Under the pieces are notes generated by a model that saw only the letters and a list, made by a program, of their open reading frames with translations, did not search any database and had not been told where the DNA came from. A DNA stretch of 64,000 bases from assembly GCF_900117315.1 (NCBI RefSeq), contig NZ_LT630337.1:1881847-1945846 (forward strand), written 5' to 3'. The stretch is from Bacillus massilinigeriensis (GTDB lineage Bacteria; Bacillota; Bacilli; Bacillales; Cytobacillaceae). Each line of letters starts with the position of its first letter. Within the stretch, counting starts at the first letter, position 1. Positions 8,023-15,542 of this stretch are shown piece after piece. The position numbers and the translations under genes are program-made.

Positions 8023-8796
8023 TTAAGCGTGGGTTCCTCCATCAACAACTAATACATCCCCGGTCATAAAGCTTGAAGCCTCAGAGGCTAGAAATACGGC
8101 TACACCCTTCAAGTCATTATCTGTACCAAATCTTCGAAGAGGAGTTGATTCAAGAATTGGGTTTCTTCCTTTTTCAATTAACACCTTGGACATTTTCGTT
8201 GGGAAAAATCCAGGTGCAATTGCATTCACATTAATATTGTGAGGACCCCATTTTACAGCTAAATCCTTTGTAAAAGTGATTACCGCCCCTTTACTTGTGT
8301 TATAGCCGATTGTATCCATCACTCTTGGGTCCGTTCCACCTAATCCTGCAACGGATGCAATATTGATGATTTTCCCAGATTTTTGCTCAATCATCACCTT
8401 CCCAACCGCCTGACTCATAAGGAACGTGCCTGTTACATTGACATCAATGACCTTCTGCCAAGCCTCCAATGGCATTTCAGCAACAGGTGCTCCCCAAGTG
8501 GCGCCACTATTATTGACAAGGATATCGATTGATCCAAATCGTTTTAATGTCTCCTCCACCACGCGATTAACATCGTTTGGATTTGAAATATCGCATGCTA
8601 ATGCTAATGTTTTTACACCTAGCCTCTCTTCTAATTGGCTAGCAACCTCTTGACATGCATCCACCTTTCTTGAGCACAGGACCACATTTGCCCCCGCTTC
8701 GGCAAAGCCCTCTGCTATTTGTGCACCTAATCCCCTGCCGCCTCCTGTAACAATCGCGGTCTTTCCTGTTAAATCAAATAGCTTCAAAACATGCAT
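8023..8796 (-). CDS. Short-chain dehydrogenase/reductase
   Basis: A 257-aa classical SDR distinct from the next one. Motifs are TGGGRGLG (residues about 17-24), CSRK, NNSGATWG, NIASVAG and YNTSK, ending VVDGGTHA. The C-SRK segment after beta-2 suggests NADP. Short-chain dehydrogenases of this kind resemble gluconate/2-deoxygluconate and 3-oxoacyl reductases, so family assignment alone does not give the substrate; position between an ACAD and an acyl-CoA ligase points to a hydroxyacyl-CoA. The ATG at 8796 has AGGGGA upstream. The dehydrogenase gene ends 97 bp before it. Confidence 0.88.
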   Translation of the reverse strand: MHVLKLFDLTGKTAIVTGGGRGLGAQIAEGFAEAGANVVLCSRKVDACQEVASQLEERLGVKTLALACDISNPNDVNRVVEETLKRFGSIDILVNNSGATWGAPVAEMPLEAWQKVIDVNVTGTFLMSQAVGKVMIEQKSGKIINIASVAGLGGTDPRVMDTIGYNTSKGAVITFTKDLAVKWGPHNINVNAIAPGFFPTKMSKVLIEKGRNPILESTPLRRFGTDNDLKGVAVFLASEASSFMTGDVLVVDGGTHA

Positions 8797-8893
8797 ACAT
8801 TCCCCTACTCTCTTAATCTATTTATTCCTTCTCACGTTCAACATAATAAACTGGTTCGCAATCCTCATTATTCCCTATTAAAAGGAATATTCT

Positions 8894-10102
8894 TTATTGA
8901 TATTTTCGTAGCTCTAGCTTGGCCACTTGTGCGCGATGGACTTCATCTGGACCATCAGCAAGTCTTAACGTCCGCACATTTGCCCAGTGTGAAGCAAACG
9001 GAAAGTCATCGGATACACCAGCAGCCCCAAAGGCTTGAATCGTACGATCGAGGACTCTTAATGCCATGGATGGTGCTACAACCTTGATCATAGCTATTTC
9101 TGATTTTGCCTCTTTGTTTCCAACGGTATCCATCATATAGGCTGCCTTTAAGGTTAATAGGCGCGCCTGTTCAATCTCAATTCTAGAATCTGCAATCCAT
9201 TCTTGAATTACCCCTTGCTTAGCTAGAGGTTTTCCGAAAGCTACACGTTTTTGTACACGCTTACATAATTCCTCCAATGCACGTTCTGCCGCACCAATGG
9301 TTCTCATACAATGATGAATTCTTCCTGGTCCCAACCTTCCTTGGGCAATTGCAAATCCCTTTCCTTCACCCCAAAGAATATTTTCAACCGGAACCCTTAC
9401 ATTTTGGTATGTAATATGTCCATGTCCATGTGGAGCATGATCATAACCGAATACAGGAAGCATTCGTTCAATTTTCACACCCGGCGAATCTAATGGCACT
9501 AAAATCATCGATTGTTGTTCATGACGATTAGCATCTGGATTGGTTTTTCCCATAAAGATAGCAACCTTACAACGTGGGTCCCCAGCACCTGATGACCACC
9601 ATTTTATGCCATTAATGACATATTCATCGCCGTCTCGGACAATACTTGCCTCAATATTGGTTGCATCAGAAGAAGCAACATCCGGCTCAGTCATGGAAAA
9701 GCAGGAGCGAATTTCTCCTGATAGGAGTGGCTCTAACCATTGTTTCTTTTGCTGCTCATTACCATAACGAACGAGAACCTCCATATTACCCGTATCTGGT
9801 GCACTACAATTAAATACCTCAGGTCCAATCATAGAACGACCCATAATTTCACAAAGAGGAGCATATTCCGTATTTGTTAATCCTGCCCCATATTCACTTT
9901 CAGGTAAAAATAGATTCCATAATCCTTCAGCTTTCGCTCGATTCTTTAATTCCTCCATAATTGGCGGAACAGCACTCCAACGGTCACTTTGTTCATTGAC
10001 CTGCTGCTCATAAACCTTTTCATTTGGATAAACATACTCCTCCATAAATGAAGTTAATTTTTTCTGTAATTCTTTGACTTTGTCTGAATAAGAAAAATTC
10101 AA
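8894..10102 (-). CDS. Acyl-CoA dehydrogenase of the ACAD10/11 (LvaC-like) subgroup
   Basis: A 402-aa acyl-CoA dehydrogenase. Core motifs are [11 protein letters not shown] (FAD/substrate), [38 protein letters not shown] and [12 protein letters not shown] near the C-terminus, with Glu at the position of the catalytic base. The ADGPDEVH form is the one I know from ACAD10/ACAD11 and bacterial LvaC-like proteins, which act on 4-phosphorylated acyl-CoA, eliminating phosphate to give an enoyl-CoA. The start is a TTG at 10102 behind GGAGGGAG. It is the first gene of the second operon, directly under a sigma-A-like promoter and a TetR palindrome. The separate kinase is at 2938-4014. Function on 4-hydroxyacyl-CoA is inference. 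Confidence 0.88.
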   Translation of the reverse strand: MNFSYSDKVKELQKKLTSFMEEYVYPNEKVYEQQVNEQSDRWSAVPPIMEELKNRAKAEGLWNLFLPESEYGAGLTNTEYAPLCEIMGRSMIGPEVFNCSAPDTGNMEVLVRYGNEQQKKQWLEPLLSGEIRSCFSMTEPDVASSDATNIEASIVRDGDEYVINGIKWWSSGAGDPRCKVAIFMGKTNPDANRHEQQSMILVPLDSPGVKIERMLPVFGYDHAPHGHGHITYQNVRVPVENILWGEGKGFAIAQGRLGPGRIHHCMRTIGAAERALEELCKRVQKRVAFGKPLAKQGVIQEWIADSRIEIEQARLLTLKAAYMMDTVGNKEAKSEIAMIKVVAPSMALRVLDRTIQAFGAAGVSDDFPFASHWANVRTLRLADGPDEVHRAQVAKLELRKYQ

Positions 10103-10118
10103 TTTTCTCCCTCCTATA

Positions 10119-10136
10119 ATACTAACCGGTTGGTAT
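10119..10136. promoter_or_regulatory. Probable TetR-family operator, operon 2
   Basis: ATACTAAC-CG-GTTGGTAT, an 18-bp near-palindrome matching the one at 4593-4610 at 17 of 18 positions. It lies between the predicted transcription start and the ribosome binding site, an ideal place for repression by roadblock. Confidence 0.75.
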
Positions 10137-10150
10137 GTAGCTTAATCATA

Positions 10151-10179
10151 ATACTATACCCTTTTGTAAAAATATTCAA
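10151..10179 (-). promoter_or_regulatory. Sigma-A-like promoter of the second acyl-CoA operon
   Basis: On the minus strand, -35 TTGAAT (10179-10174) is followed after 17 bp by -10 TAGTAT (10156-10151). The predicted start near 10144 puts the TetR palindrome at about +8 to +25. Confidence 0.55.
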
Positions 10180-10233
10180 GAGCAAATTCAGAAAATTAAA
10201 AAAGAGAAGCCGACCCTTGATGGATCAGCTTAT

Positions 10234-10295
10234 TGACTATTTTGTCAAGTATATGCCTTAAATTTAGACATTATATTCTTTCCACAAAATAGTCA
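10234..10295 (-). terminator. Long inverted repeat after the YjcZ gene
   Basis: TGACTATTTTGT (10234-10245) is exactly complementary to ACAAAATAGTCA (10284-10295). Outside it AAAGAG and CTCTTT can extend the stem. It starts 12 bp beyond the stop of the small spore gene at 10308 and probably ends that transcript, though the loop of 38 nt is long. Confidence 0.5.
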
Positions 10296-10307
10296 GCTCT
10301 TTCTATA

Positions 10308-10445
10308 TTAGTTATAGAAGCTTGCACCCACAATAATGAGTAAGATAAACAACACAACAATTAGTACAAAAGTGCTGCCATAACCACCGCCGTAGCCGAA
10401 ACCACCGTAACCGCCGCCGTAGCCGCCAAATCCGCAGAAGCCCAT
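10308..10445 (-). CDS. YjcZ-family small sporulation protein
   Basis: A 45-aa protein. The N-terminal half is made of Gly, Tyr and Phe repeats ([11 protein letters not shown]) and the C-terminal half is a single hydrophobic segment (about 20 residues rich in Val, Leu, Ile), the layout of the YjcZ family of small spore-associated proteins. The ATG at 10445 follows GAGGTGG at good spacing. It is on the same strand as, and 71 bp after, the spoVA genes, which supports late sporulation expression. The molecular function of the family is not known. Confidence 0.88.
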   Translation of the reverse strand: MGFCGFGGYGGGYGGFGYGGGYGSTFVLIVVLFILLIIVGASFYN

Positions 10446-10516
10446 TTCTTGCCACCTCACTTTACATGTTTTCATTAATAACATATGTGAGATGGTAAAA
10501 GTATGTATAGGCTCTT

Positions 10517-10873
10517 TTATCCTTTTGGTTTAAAAACTAAAGCACCGATGAACCCAAAAACAATCGCAGCGGAAATACCAGAACTTGTGATTTCAAACAT
10601 CCCAGTTAAAACCCCTACAATCCCATGCTGATCCGCTTCTTGCAAGGCTCCATGAACAAGTGAATTTCCAAAGCTAGTAATTGGGATGGTGGCACCAGCA
10701 CCGGCAAAGTCTATTAAAGGTTCATACCAGCCTAACCCATCTAATATTGCCCCAATAACCACTAATAAACTAAGGGTATGGCCAGGCGTTAATTTTACTA
10801 CATCAAAGAGGAGTTGTCCGATAACACAAATAATACCTCCTACAACAAATGCCCAAAAAAACATTGCAAGCAT
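10517..10873 (-). CDS. spoVAEB: Stage V sporulation protein AEb
   Basis: A 118-aa integral membrane protein with about four hydrophobic segments and the SpoVAC/SpoVAE signature [19 protein letters not shown]. SpoVA proteins form the inner spore-membrane channel that moves Ca-dipicolinic acid into the forespore and releases it in germination. The length matches B. subtilis SpoVAEb (about 116 aa). The ATG at 10873 has GAGGAGG upstream, and the gene follows spoVAD by 13 bp. Confidence 0.93.
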   Translation of the reverse strand: MLAMFFWAFVVGGIICVIGQLLFDVVKLTPGHTLSLLVVIGAILDGLGWYEPLIDFAGAGATIPITSFGNSLVHGALQEADQHGIVGVLTGMFEITSSGISAAIVFGFIGALVFKPKG

Positions 10874-10886
10874 AAAGATGACCTCC

Positions 10887-11906
10887 TCATGAACTCATTT
10901 CGATTGAAACGGCATGTGCAATACATGGAATGGATTCTTTTTGCTGATAGCTCAGCGGTGAAAGAAGAGCACCAGTTGCAACGACAAGGATTTTCTGATA
11001 AGTACCTGCCTTTAATTGATTTACTAAATGGCCATAAAGCACAGTCGCTGAACATCCAGCCCCACTTGCTCCAGCTTGAACAGGTTGACTATCCTTATAA
11101 ATAAGAAGACCACAATCTTGAAATTTGTCCCGATCTATTGTTAGTCCATTATTTTTTAGTAACTCATAGGTTGTTGCTTGACCGATTTTCCCTAAGTCAC
11201 CGGTTACAATTAGGTCATAATATGATGGATCAATCTTACGATCTTTAAAGTGTGTTGTGATTGTATCTGCTGCTGCAGGGGCCATTGCACCGCCCATATT
11301 AAACGGGTCAGATAAACCCATATCGACTACCTTCCCAATGGTTGCAGAGGTAGTTACAACCTTGCCTTGATTATTCCCTTGGTTTTCACCAATAACTGCT
11401 ACTCCAGCCCCTGTTACCGTCCATTGGGCCGTTGGTGGTTTCTGACCCCCATACTCAGTTGGATACCGGAATTGTTTTTCAACTGCCGCATTATGACTAG
11501 ATGCTCCAGTCAAAATGTATTTAGCACCTCCATAATTAACTAAGAAAGAGGCAAGCGCTAATCCCTCCATGGAAGTGGAACAGGCCCCGAAAATTCCTAG
11601 GTACGGGATCTGATTGGTTCTTGCTGCAAAACTACTAGGTGTAATCTGATTAATTAGATCCCCTGCAATGAAGAATTGCATATCACCTTCCTGCATGTTA
11701 ATCTTTCTTAAAGCTACTTGTACAGCATCCTCAACCAAAACTTTATTTGCCTTTTCATAGGAATCTTGTCCCATCCAAAGATCTTCATGAAGGATATCAA
11801 AATCCTCAGCAAGATTTCCATTTGCCTCAAATGGACCTCCTGACACACCTGTTGATTCAATGACAGGCTTATTCTGAAATAACCAAGTTTGTCTCCCTTG
11901 AAGCAT
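10887..11906 (-). CDS. spoVAD: Stage V sporulation protein AD
   Basis: A 339-aa soluble, thiolase-fold protein that binds dipicolinic acid on the spore inner membrane. The start of the family sequence (QGRQTWLF), the [14 protein letters not shown] segment and the C-terminal [15 protein letters not shown] are visible. I chose the ATG at 11906, whose first base overlaps the TGA of spoVAC (TGATG) and which gives the usual length (338 aa in B. subtilis); a GTG five codons upstream is possible. Position between spoVAC and spoVAEb is standard. Like all family members it looks thiolase-like but is not expected to be an enzyme. Confidence 0.95.
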   Translation of the reverse strand: MLQGRQTWLFQNKPVIESTGVSGGPFEANGNLAEDFDILHEDLWMGQDSYEKANKVLVEDAVQVALRKINMQEGDMQFFIAGDLINQITPSSFAARTNQIPYLGIFGACSTSMEGLALASFLVNYGGAKYILTGASSHNAAVEKQFRYPTEYGGQKPPTAQWTVTGAGVAVIGENQGNNQGKVVTTSATIGKVVDMGLSDPFNMGGAMAPAAADTITTHFKDRKIDPSYYDLIVTGDLGKIGQATTYELLKNNGLTIDRDKFQDCGLLIYKDSQPVQAGASGAGCSATVLYGHLVNQLKAGTYQKILVVATGALLSPLSYQQKESIPCIAHAVSIEMSS

Positions 11907-12382
11907 CACACAATCCCCCACTGAATGAGTATCGTTTTAATTAGCGCCACGATAAAGGCAGAGAAGACACCAAACAAAATAACAGAGCCAGCAAGCTTAA
12001 ACATATTACCGCCTACGCCAAGTACATATCCTTCTGTTCGATGTTCAATTGCCGCCGAAATCACTGCATTCCCAAAGCCTGTCACAGGAACTGCACTACC
12101 TGCACCACCAAATTGCCCAATTCGGTCATAAACGCCAAAACCTGTCAGCAGCATGGCTAGGAAAACCATAGTTGCCGTTGTAGGATTTCCGGCAGTCTGC
12201 TCGGTAAAATTAAAATTATAAATATAAAAATAGGAAATAGCTTGTCCTATAGTACAAATGATTCCTCCAACGAAAAAAGCCTTTAAGCAGTTCTTTAAAA
12301 CAGGGCGTTTCAGCTCATGCTTTTGTTGTAGCTGCTGATATTGTAACTGTTCAGGAGTTGTATTCTTTTGCTTCTTTCCCAT
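11906..12382 (-). CDS. spoVAC: Stage V sporulation protein AC
   Basis: A 158-aa membrane protein with a charged, Gln-rich N-terminal tail and about four membrane segments; the family motif GGAGSAVPVTGFGNAVISAA is near residue 95. In B. subtilis SpoVAC acts as a mechanosensitive channel for dipicolinic acid release. The ATG at 12382 has AAAGGAG upstream. Its stop overlaps the start of spoVAD by one base, showing coupled translation. Confidence 0.94.
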   Translation of the reverse strand: MGKKQKNTTPEQLQYQQLQQKHELKRPVLKNCLKAFFVGGIICTIGQAISYFYIYNFNFTEQTAGNPTTATMVFLAMLLTGFGVYDRIGQFGGAGSAVPVTGFGNAVISAAIEHRTEGYVLGVGGNMFKLAGSVILFGVFSAFIVALIKTILIQWGIV

Positions 12383-12396
12383 AACAAAGCTCCTTT

Positions 12397-12873
12397 CTAG
12401 GTTAACTCTTCAGTTAATTTGATGATATCCTGTAATTCTTTTTCTGCCTGCTTATCGGAAAATTTGGGGTCTTCCTCTATTTTTTCCTTTAGCTTAACGG
12501 CTTCTAAAAATATTTTATAATCACTTGAAACGGTGAATTTTTCTTTCGGATATTTTTTTTCTAATTTTTTCAGTACATTCTTTTCAATCTTTTTCATATG
12601 AAACCTTCGTAAATGCTTCACCTTATAAACAACTAAGGTATCCTTCTTTCCTTTTACGACTGCAACATCATATATTTCATCTACTGAAGCAACATCATGC
12701 TTAATGCTCTCAATTAAATTCCATTGTTTTTTCGAGTTGGTTGATATTAGCGCAGGTTTTGGATTTGTCTTTTTAATCATTGCTGTTTTACTATCATCCA
12801 AGTTTTTATCCTCGTTACACGCTGACATCAGGAATGTTAAAAAGAGCATTAATACAAATAACAGCCTTCTCAT
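12397..12873 (-). CDS. YhcN/YlaJ-family sporulation lipoprotein
   Basis: A 158-aa lipoprotein. The signal peptide is basic then hydrophobic and ends in a lipobox LMSAC (Cys about residue 18). The rest is highly charged, with a domain of about 70 residues (SIKHDVASVDEIYDVAVV and following) like the YhcN/YlaJ spore lipoproteins. The ATG at 12873 follows GGAGGAAGGG; an upstream in-frame ATG lacks such a site. It is the first gene of the spoVAC-AD-AEb run, 14 bp upstream. This arrangement is typical of second (spoVA2-type) spoVA operons. Confidence 0.82.
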   Translation of the reverse strand: MRRLLFVLMLFLTFLMSACNEDKNLDDSKTAMIKKTNPKPALISTNSKKQWNLIESIKHDVASVDEIYDVAVVKGKKDTLVVYKVKHLRRFHMKKIEKNVLKKLEKKYPKEKFTVSSDYKIFLEAVKLKEKIEEDPKFSDKQAEKELQDIIKLTEELT

Positions 12874-13240
12874 GAACTTCCCTTCCTCCATAAAATCGAA
12901 AATCAACTAAAAATATTTTCCACAAATCATTGGAAATATATGATTGATTTATTATTCCACTATTTCCAGTAAATCCCCAAAGCAATAGTAGAAGCGTACG
13001 TTTAGGGCATAAATAAGAATAACTGAGGATTAGGAAAAGCAGGTTAACGAATGTTGACTTTTTGTGTCATAAGTTACCTAGAAGTCCATTAGGAGATGAT
13101 CAGCGAGAATAGCCTTCATTTCCAAGTTATCCACACTACGATGGACCATAATCTTCACAAATAAAGAAGAGTTGATCCATGAGCGGTAATGGATATGCAG
13201 AATATCCACTAGGTTACTACTCAAAAATCAACTCAGAATA
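12874..13240. other. Intergenic stretch without a recognised gene
   Basis: About 370 bp of AT-rich sequence with stops in all frames. It must hold the promoter of the spore operon, but I could not fix a convincing sigma-G or sigma-A pair. One perfect DnaA-box-like TTATCCACA lies at 13127-13135 and a small GGATAT/ATATCC hairpin near 13190-13206; neither is clearly functional. Confidence 0.4.
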
Positions 13241-13348
13241 TTAATCTCTATTCGTTTTTGTCGCCTTTTTACCACAACCACAATCTTTTTTATTTTTAAC
13301 CGGTTTCACTTGCTGAACTTTAATGTTCTGTCTCTTACTTTTATACAT
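13241..13348 (-). CDS. Small basic Cys-Gly-Cys peptide, probable spore protein
   Basis: A 35-aa peptide, one third Lys/Arg, with a DCGCGKK motif near residue 25. The ATG at 13348 has GGTGG seven bases upstream. I do not recognise the family with certainty; small Lys/Cys-rich peptides are common in spore coats, and this one sits among spore genes (DUF1360 and CotO on one side, the spoVA cluster on the other), so a coat or crust component is a reasonable guess. It is too short for coding statistics to decide. Confidence 0.6.
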   Translation of the reverse strand: MYKSKRQNIKVQQVKPVKNKKDCGCGKKATKTNRD

Positions 13349-13441
13349 GAATGTTCCACCACCCTAGTCAAATTAAATGTTGTGAATGGCCTTTCCTTAT
13401 CATATGCATATCCAATAGCTTGTGTTAAAAAGGAAACAAGC

Positions 13442-13795
13442 TCATTTCATCCAATACTGAAGAATGGATTCAACCAAAGCCGCAAGACCAGCAACTGCTA
13501 AGATTAGAATCAATGGTATGGAAATAGATGGCCATACAAAATAGACAATACATAGAAAAAGCGATGACCAAATCCCTGTGCACCAATAGCATCCTAGAAG
13601 CTCTCCAATAAAGCCTCTAATGAGAGTTTTTTTCGGGACTAAATAGGACTCCTCTAAGCCATTTTCGTTCGTCTCTATCACTTCATCAAAAAAGGGGGCT
13701 CTGATGAATTCGGTAATTTTGTCAAAAACGATTAATCTTGTTAGGCGAAAGCTGGCTAAAGAAATTAATAGGAAATCTAATAGTGTAATACCCAT
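13442..13795 (-). CDS. DUF1360 membrane protein (YngL-like)
   Basis: A 117-aa protein of the DUF1360 family known from spore-formers. It has an N-terminal hydrophobic segment with the FRLTRLIVFD motif, a soluble stretch, a CYWCTGIWSS motif (two Cys, near residue 70) entering a second membrane segment, and a C-terminal third one. It starts 6 bp after the cotO stop with no strong ribosome binding site of its own, so it is probably coupled to cotO. Function unknown; coat or forespore membrane role inferred from neighbours. Confidence 0.8.
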   Translation of the reverse strand: MGITLLDFLLISLASFRLTRLIVFDKITEFIRAPFFDEVIETNENGLEESYLVPKKTLIRGFIGELLGCYWCTGIWSSLFLCIVYFVWPSISIPLILILAVAGLAALVESILQYWMK

Positions 13796-13801
13796 TTTCT
13801 A

Positions 13802-14374
13802 TCAATAACCTAGCATTTTTATTTCAATAATTTCTTTAATTTTTAAAGTAATAATTGATTGGTTTAGCTGTTTAATTTCAATTTTCTCATCTGTTTTTCC
13901 TACTAAAAAGCCCCTTAGTAGCTGATCCTTGGTCATATATAGACAAGTTACAGGTGGGAGCTCCTTTGGAAAGTTCCTTAAATAGCTAATCCTTTCATTG
14001 ATATCCATTTCTTTAAAACTTTTGATCGTGTTCATTGGATAGCCTGTGCTAGTATGCTGTTCTGAATAAACATATTTTGAATCATATTCTTCAATAATGG
14101 CTTGGATATTTTCAGATGTGTGTTCCTTTCTTCCCTCTTGAACTTCACTATTTTCAGATAAAAGAATGACATCAACGACCTCATCATTGGTATTTACCAA
14201 ATATTTGGTTACATCTTTGTGATTGGAAACCTTTTTCTCATTCACAGCTTCTCTGGATGATTTACCTTTTGAATTTGGTGATACATAAATAGTCTGCATC
14301 ATGATTTTGGGTTTGTTGAAATCTGGTTGTTGTATATAAAGTAGGGGCTCTCTGTTCATTTTTTCTATAGCCAT
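13802..14374 (-). CDS. cotO: Spore coat protein CotO (YjbX-like)
   Basis: A 190-aa protein. The middle is acidic and low in complexity, and the C-terminal domain (from about residue 120, INERISYLRNFPKELPP, then TKDQLLRGFLVG) matches what I know of CotO, an outer-coat morphogenetic protein. In B. subtilis cotO (yjbX) lies just after fabI, and the same neighbour is found here at 14643-15419, which supports the assignment. The ATG at 14374 has AAAGGAGG upstream. Expected to be made in the mother cell late in sporulation. Confidence 0.82.
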   Translation of the reverse strand: MAIEKMNREPLLYIQQPDFNKPKIMMQTIYVSPNSKGKSSREAVNEKKVSNHKDVTKYLVNTNDEVVDVILLSENSEVQEGRKEHTSENIQAIIEEYDSKYVYSEQHTSTGYPMNTIKSFKEMDINERISYLRNFPKELPPVTCLYMTKDQLLRGFLVGKTDEKIEIKQLNQSIITLKIKEIIEIKMLGY

Positions 14375-14594
14375 GGGGCTGCCTCCTTTTACATAGCATT
14401 CAATGTTATAAGTATGCGAAAAGGGCTATTCCGTTTCCAGTTAAAGGAAAACTTCCTTTAGTATTTTCTTCTAATATGAAAAAACTGGTAAAAAATTTCG
14501 CTGTCATATTTTTGTTTAATTGATGGCATGATATCGAGGCTTGTAGAGGATTAAAGTATTCTATTATCGTTTTAAGGCTGTTTCGATAATGTTA

Positions 14595-14627
14595 CAAAAA
14601 AAGGGCCGTTTCTAAAGAAACGAACCC
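14595..14627 (-). terminator. Rho-independent terminator of fabI
   Basis: GGGTTCGTTTC-TTTA-GAAACGGCCC on the minus strand (14627-14603) followed by a run of eight Ts (14602-14595). It starts 16 bp after the fabI stop. Confidence 0.88.
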
Positions 14628-14642
14628 ATTCAACAAGTCATA

Positions 14643-15419
14643 TTAGTATCCAATAATATGGTATCCCGAATCCACGTGGATATTTTCACCGGTAATTCCT
14701 CTGGAAAGATCACTGAACAAGAAGGCAGCAGTGTCCCCTACCTCTTCAGGTGTTGTAATTCTTCTAAGAGGAGCCTTTTCTTCCACTTCCCTTAAAATCG
14801 TGTTAAAGTCACTTACCCCTTTTGCAGAAAGGGTACGTATTGGTCCAGCAGAAATTGAATTTACTCGAATTCCAAGTTTACCTAAATCACTAGCTAAATA
14901 TTTAACACTTGCATCTAAGGAAGCTTTGGCAACACCCATAACATTATAATTCGTCATCACCCGTTCTCCACCTAGATAGGTAAGAGTAACAATGCTTCCA
15001 CCTTCAGTCATTAATTCCTTTGCCACTTTGGCAACGGCTGTTAATGAATAGGAGCTTATATTATGGGCAAGTAGGAACCCGTCTCTTGTTGTATTCATGT
15101 AATCTCCTTGAAGCTCCTCTTTATTTGCAAATGCTATACAATGAGCTACCCCATGAATAGTACCGACCTCTTCTTTAATTCTTGCGAAGCATTTTTCAAT
15201 TTCCTCATCAACTGTAACATCACAAGGTAATACGAGTGATTCAGTTGTATCAAGGGAATCCGCTAACTCATGAACACTCTTTTCCATTCGTTCTCCAGCA
15301 TATGTAAAAACTAAACGAGCTCCTGACTGATGCAATGAACGCGCAATCCCCCATGCAATACTTCGCTTATTAGCTACTCCCATTACCACAAACGTTTTTC
15401 CACTTAACGAAAGAGTCAT
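14643..15419 (-). CDS. fabI: Enoyl-[acyl-carrier-protein] reductase (NADH)
   Basis: A 258-aa enoyl-ACP reductase that carries out the last step of each fatty-acid elongation round. It shows the FabI-specific cofactor segment GVANKRSIAWGIA, the active site YNVMGVAKASL (Tyr and Lys six residues apart), and the SAGPIRTLSAKG loop. It differs from FabG-type SDRs by these features. The ATG at 15419 has AGGAGG upstream. A FapR box lies 27 bp upstream of the start, so expression is repressed until malonyl-CoA rises. It is the target class of triclosan-type inhibitors. Confidence 0.96.
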   Translation of the reverse strand: MTLSLSGKTFVVMGVANKRSIAWGIARSLHQSGARLVFTYAGERMEKSVHELADSLDTTESLVLPCDVTVDEEIEKCFARIKEEVGTIHGVAHCIAFANKEELQGDYMNTTRDGFLLAHNISSYSLTAVAKVAKELMTEGGSIVTLTYLGGERVMTNYNVMGVAKASLDASVKYLASDLGKLGIRVNSISAGPIRTLSAKGVSDFNTILREVEEKAPLRRITTPEEVGDTAAFLFSDLSRGITGENIHVDSGYHIIGY

Positions 15420-15446
15420 TAAAAAATCCTCCTACTTATAACTGTT

Positions 15447-15465
15447 ATTAGTACCTAGTACTAAT
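15447..15465. promoter_or_regulatory. FapR operator of fabI
   Basis: A 19-bp palindrome, ATTAGTACCTAGTACTAAT, matching the known FapR consensus (TTAGTACCTRGTMYTAA type). A -35-like TTGTAA and a -10-like TAATAA flank or overlap it on the minus strand. FapR represses fatty-acid synthesis genes and is released by malonyl-CoA. Confidence 0.88.
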
Positions 15466-15542
15466 ATTACAATACTTTACTTAAAAAGGAAAGTAGAAAC
15501 GAGTTATTTTTCATATATTCCTGCAGTTTAAAGGCTTTTTAC

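Noticed and set aside
12907..12990. Possible sigma-G promoter for the spore operon (AAATA, 18 bp, CATATAT)
   Set aside because: Matches the consensus only partly on both hexamers; too weak to list.
13127..13135. Perfect DnaA-box-like TTATCCACA (also TGTGGATAA at 24060-24068)
   Set aside because: Single isolated copies; no cluster, AT-rich unwinding element or dnaA neighbour, so no origin is claimed.
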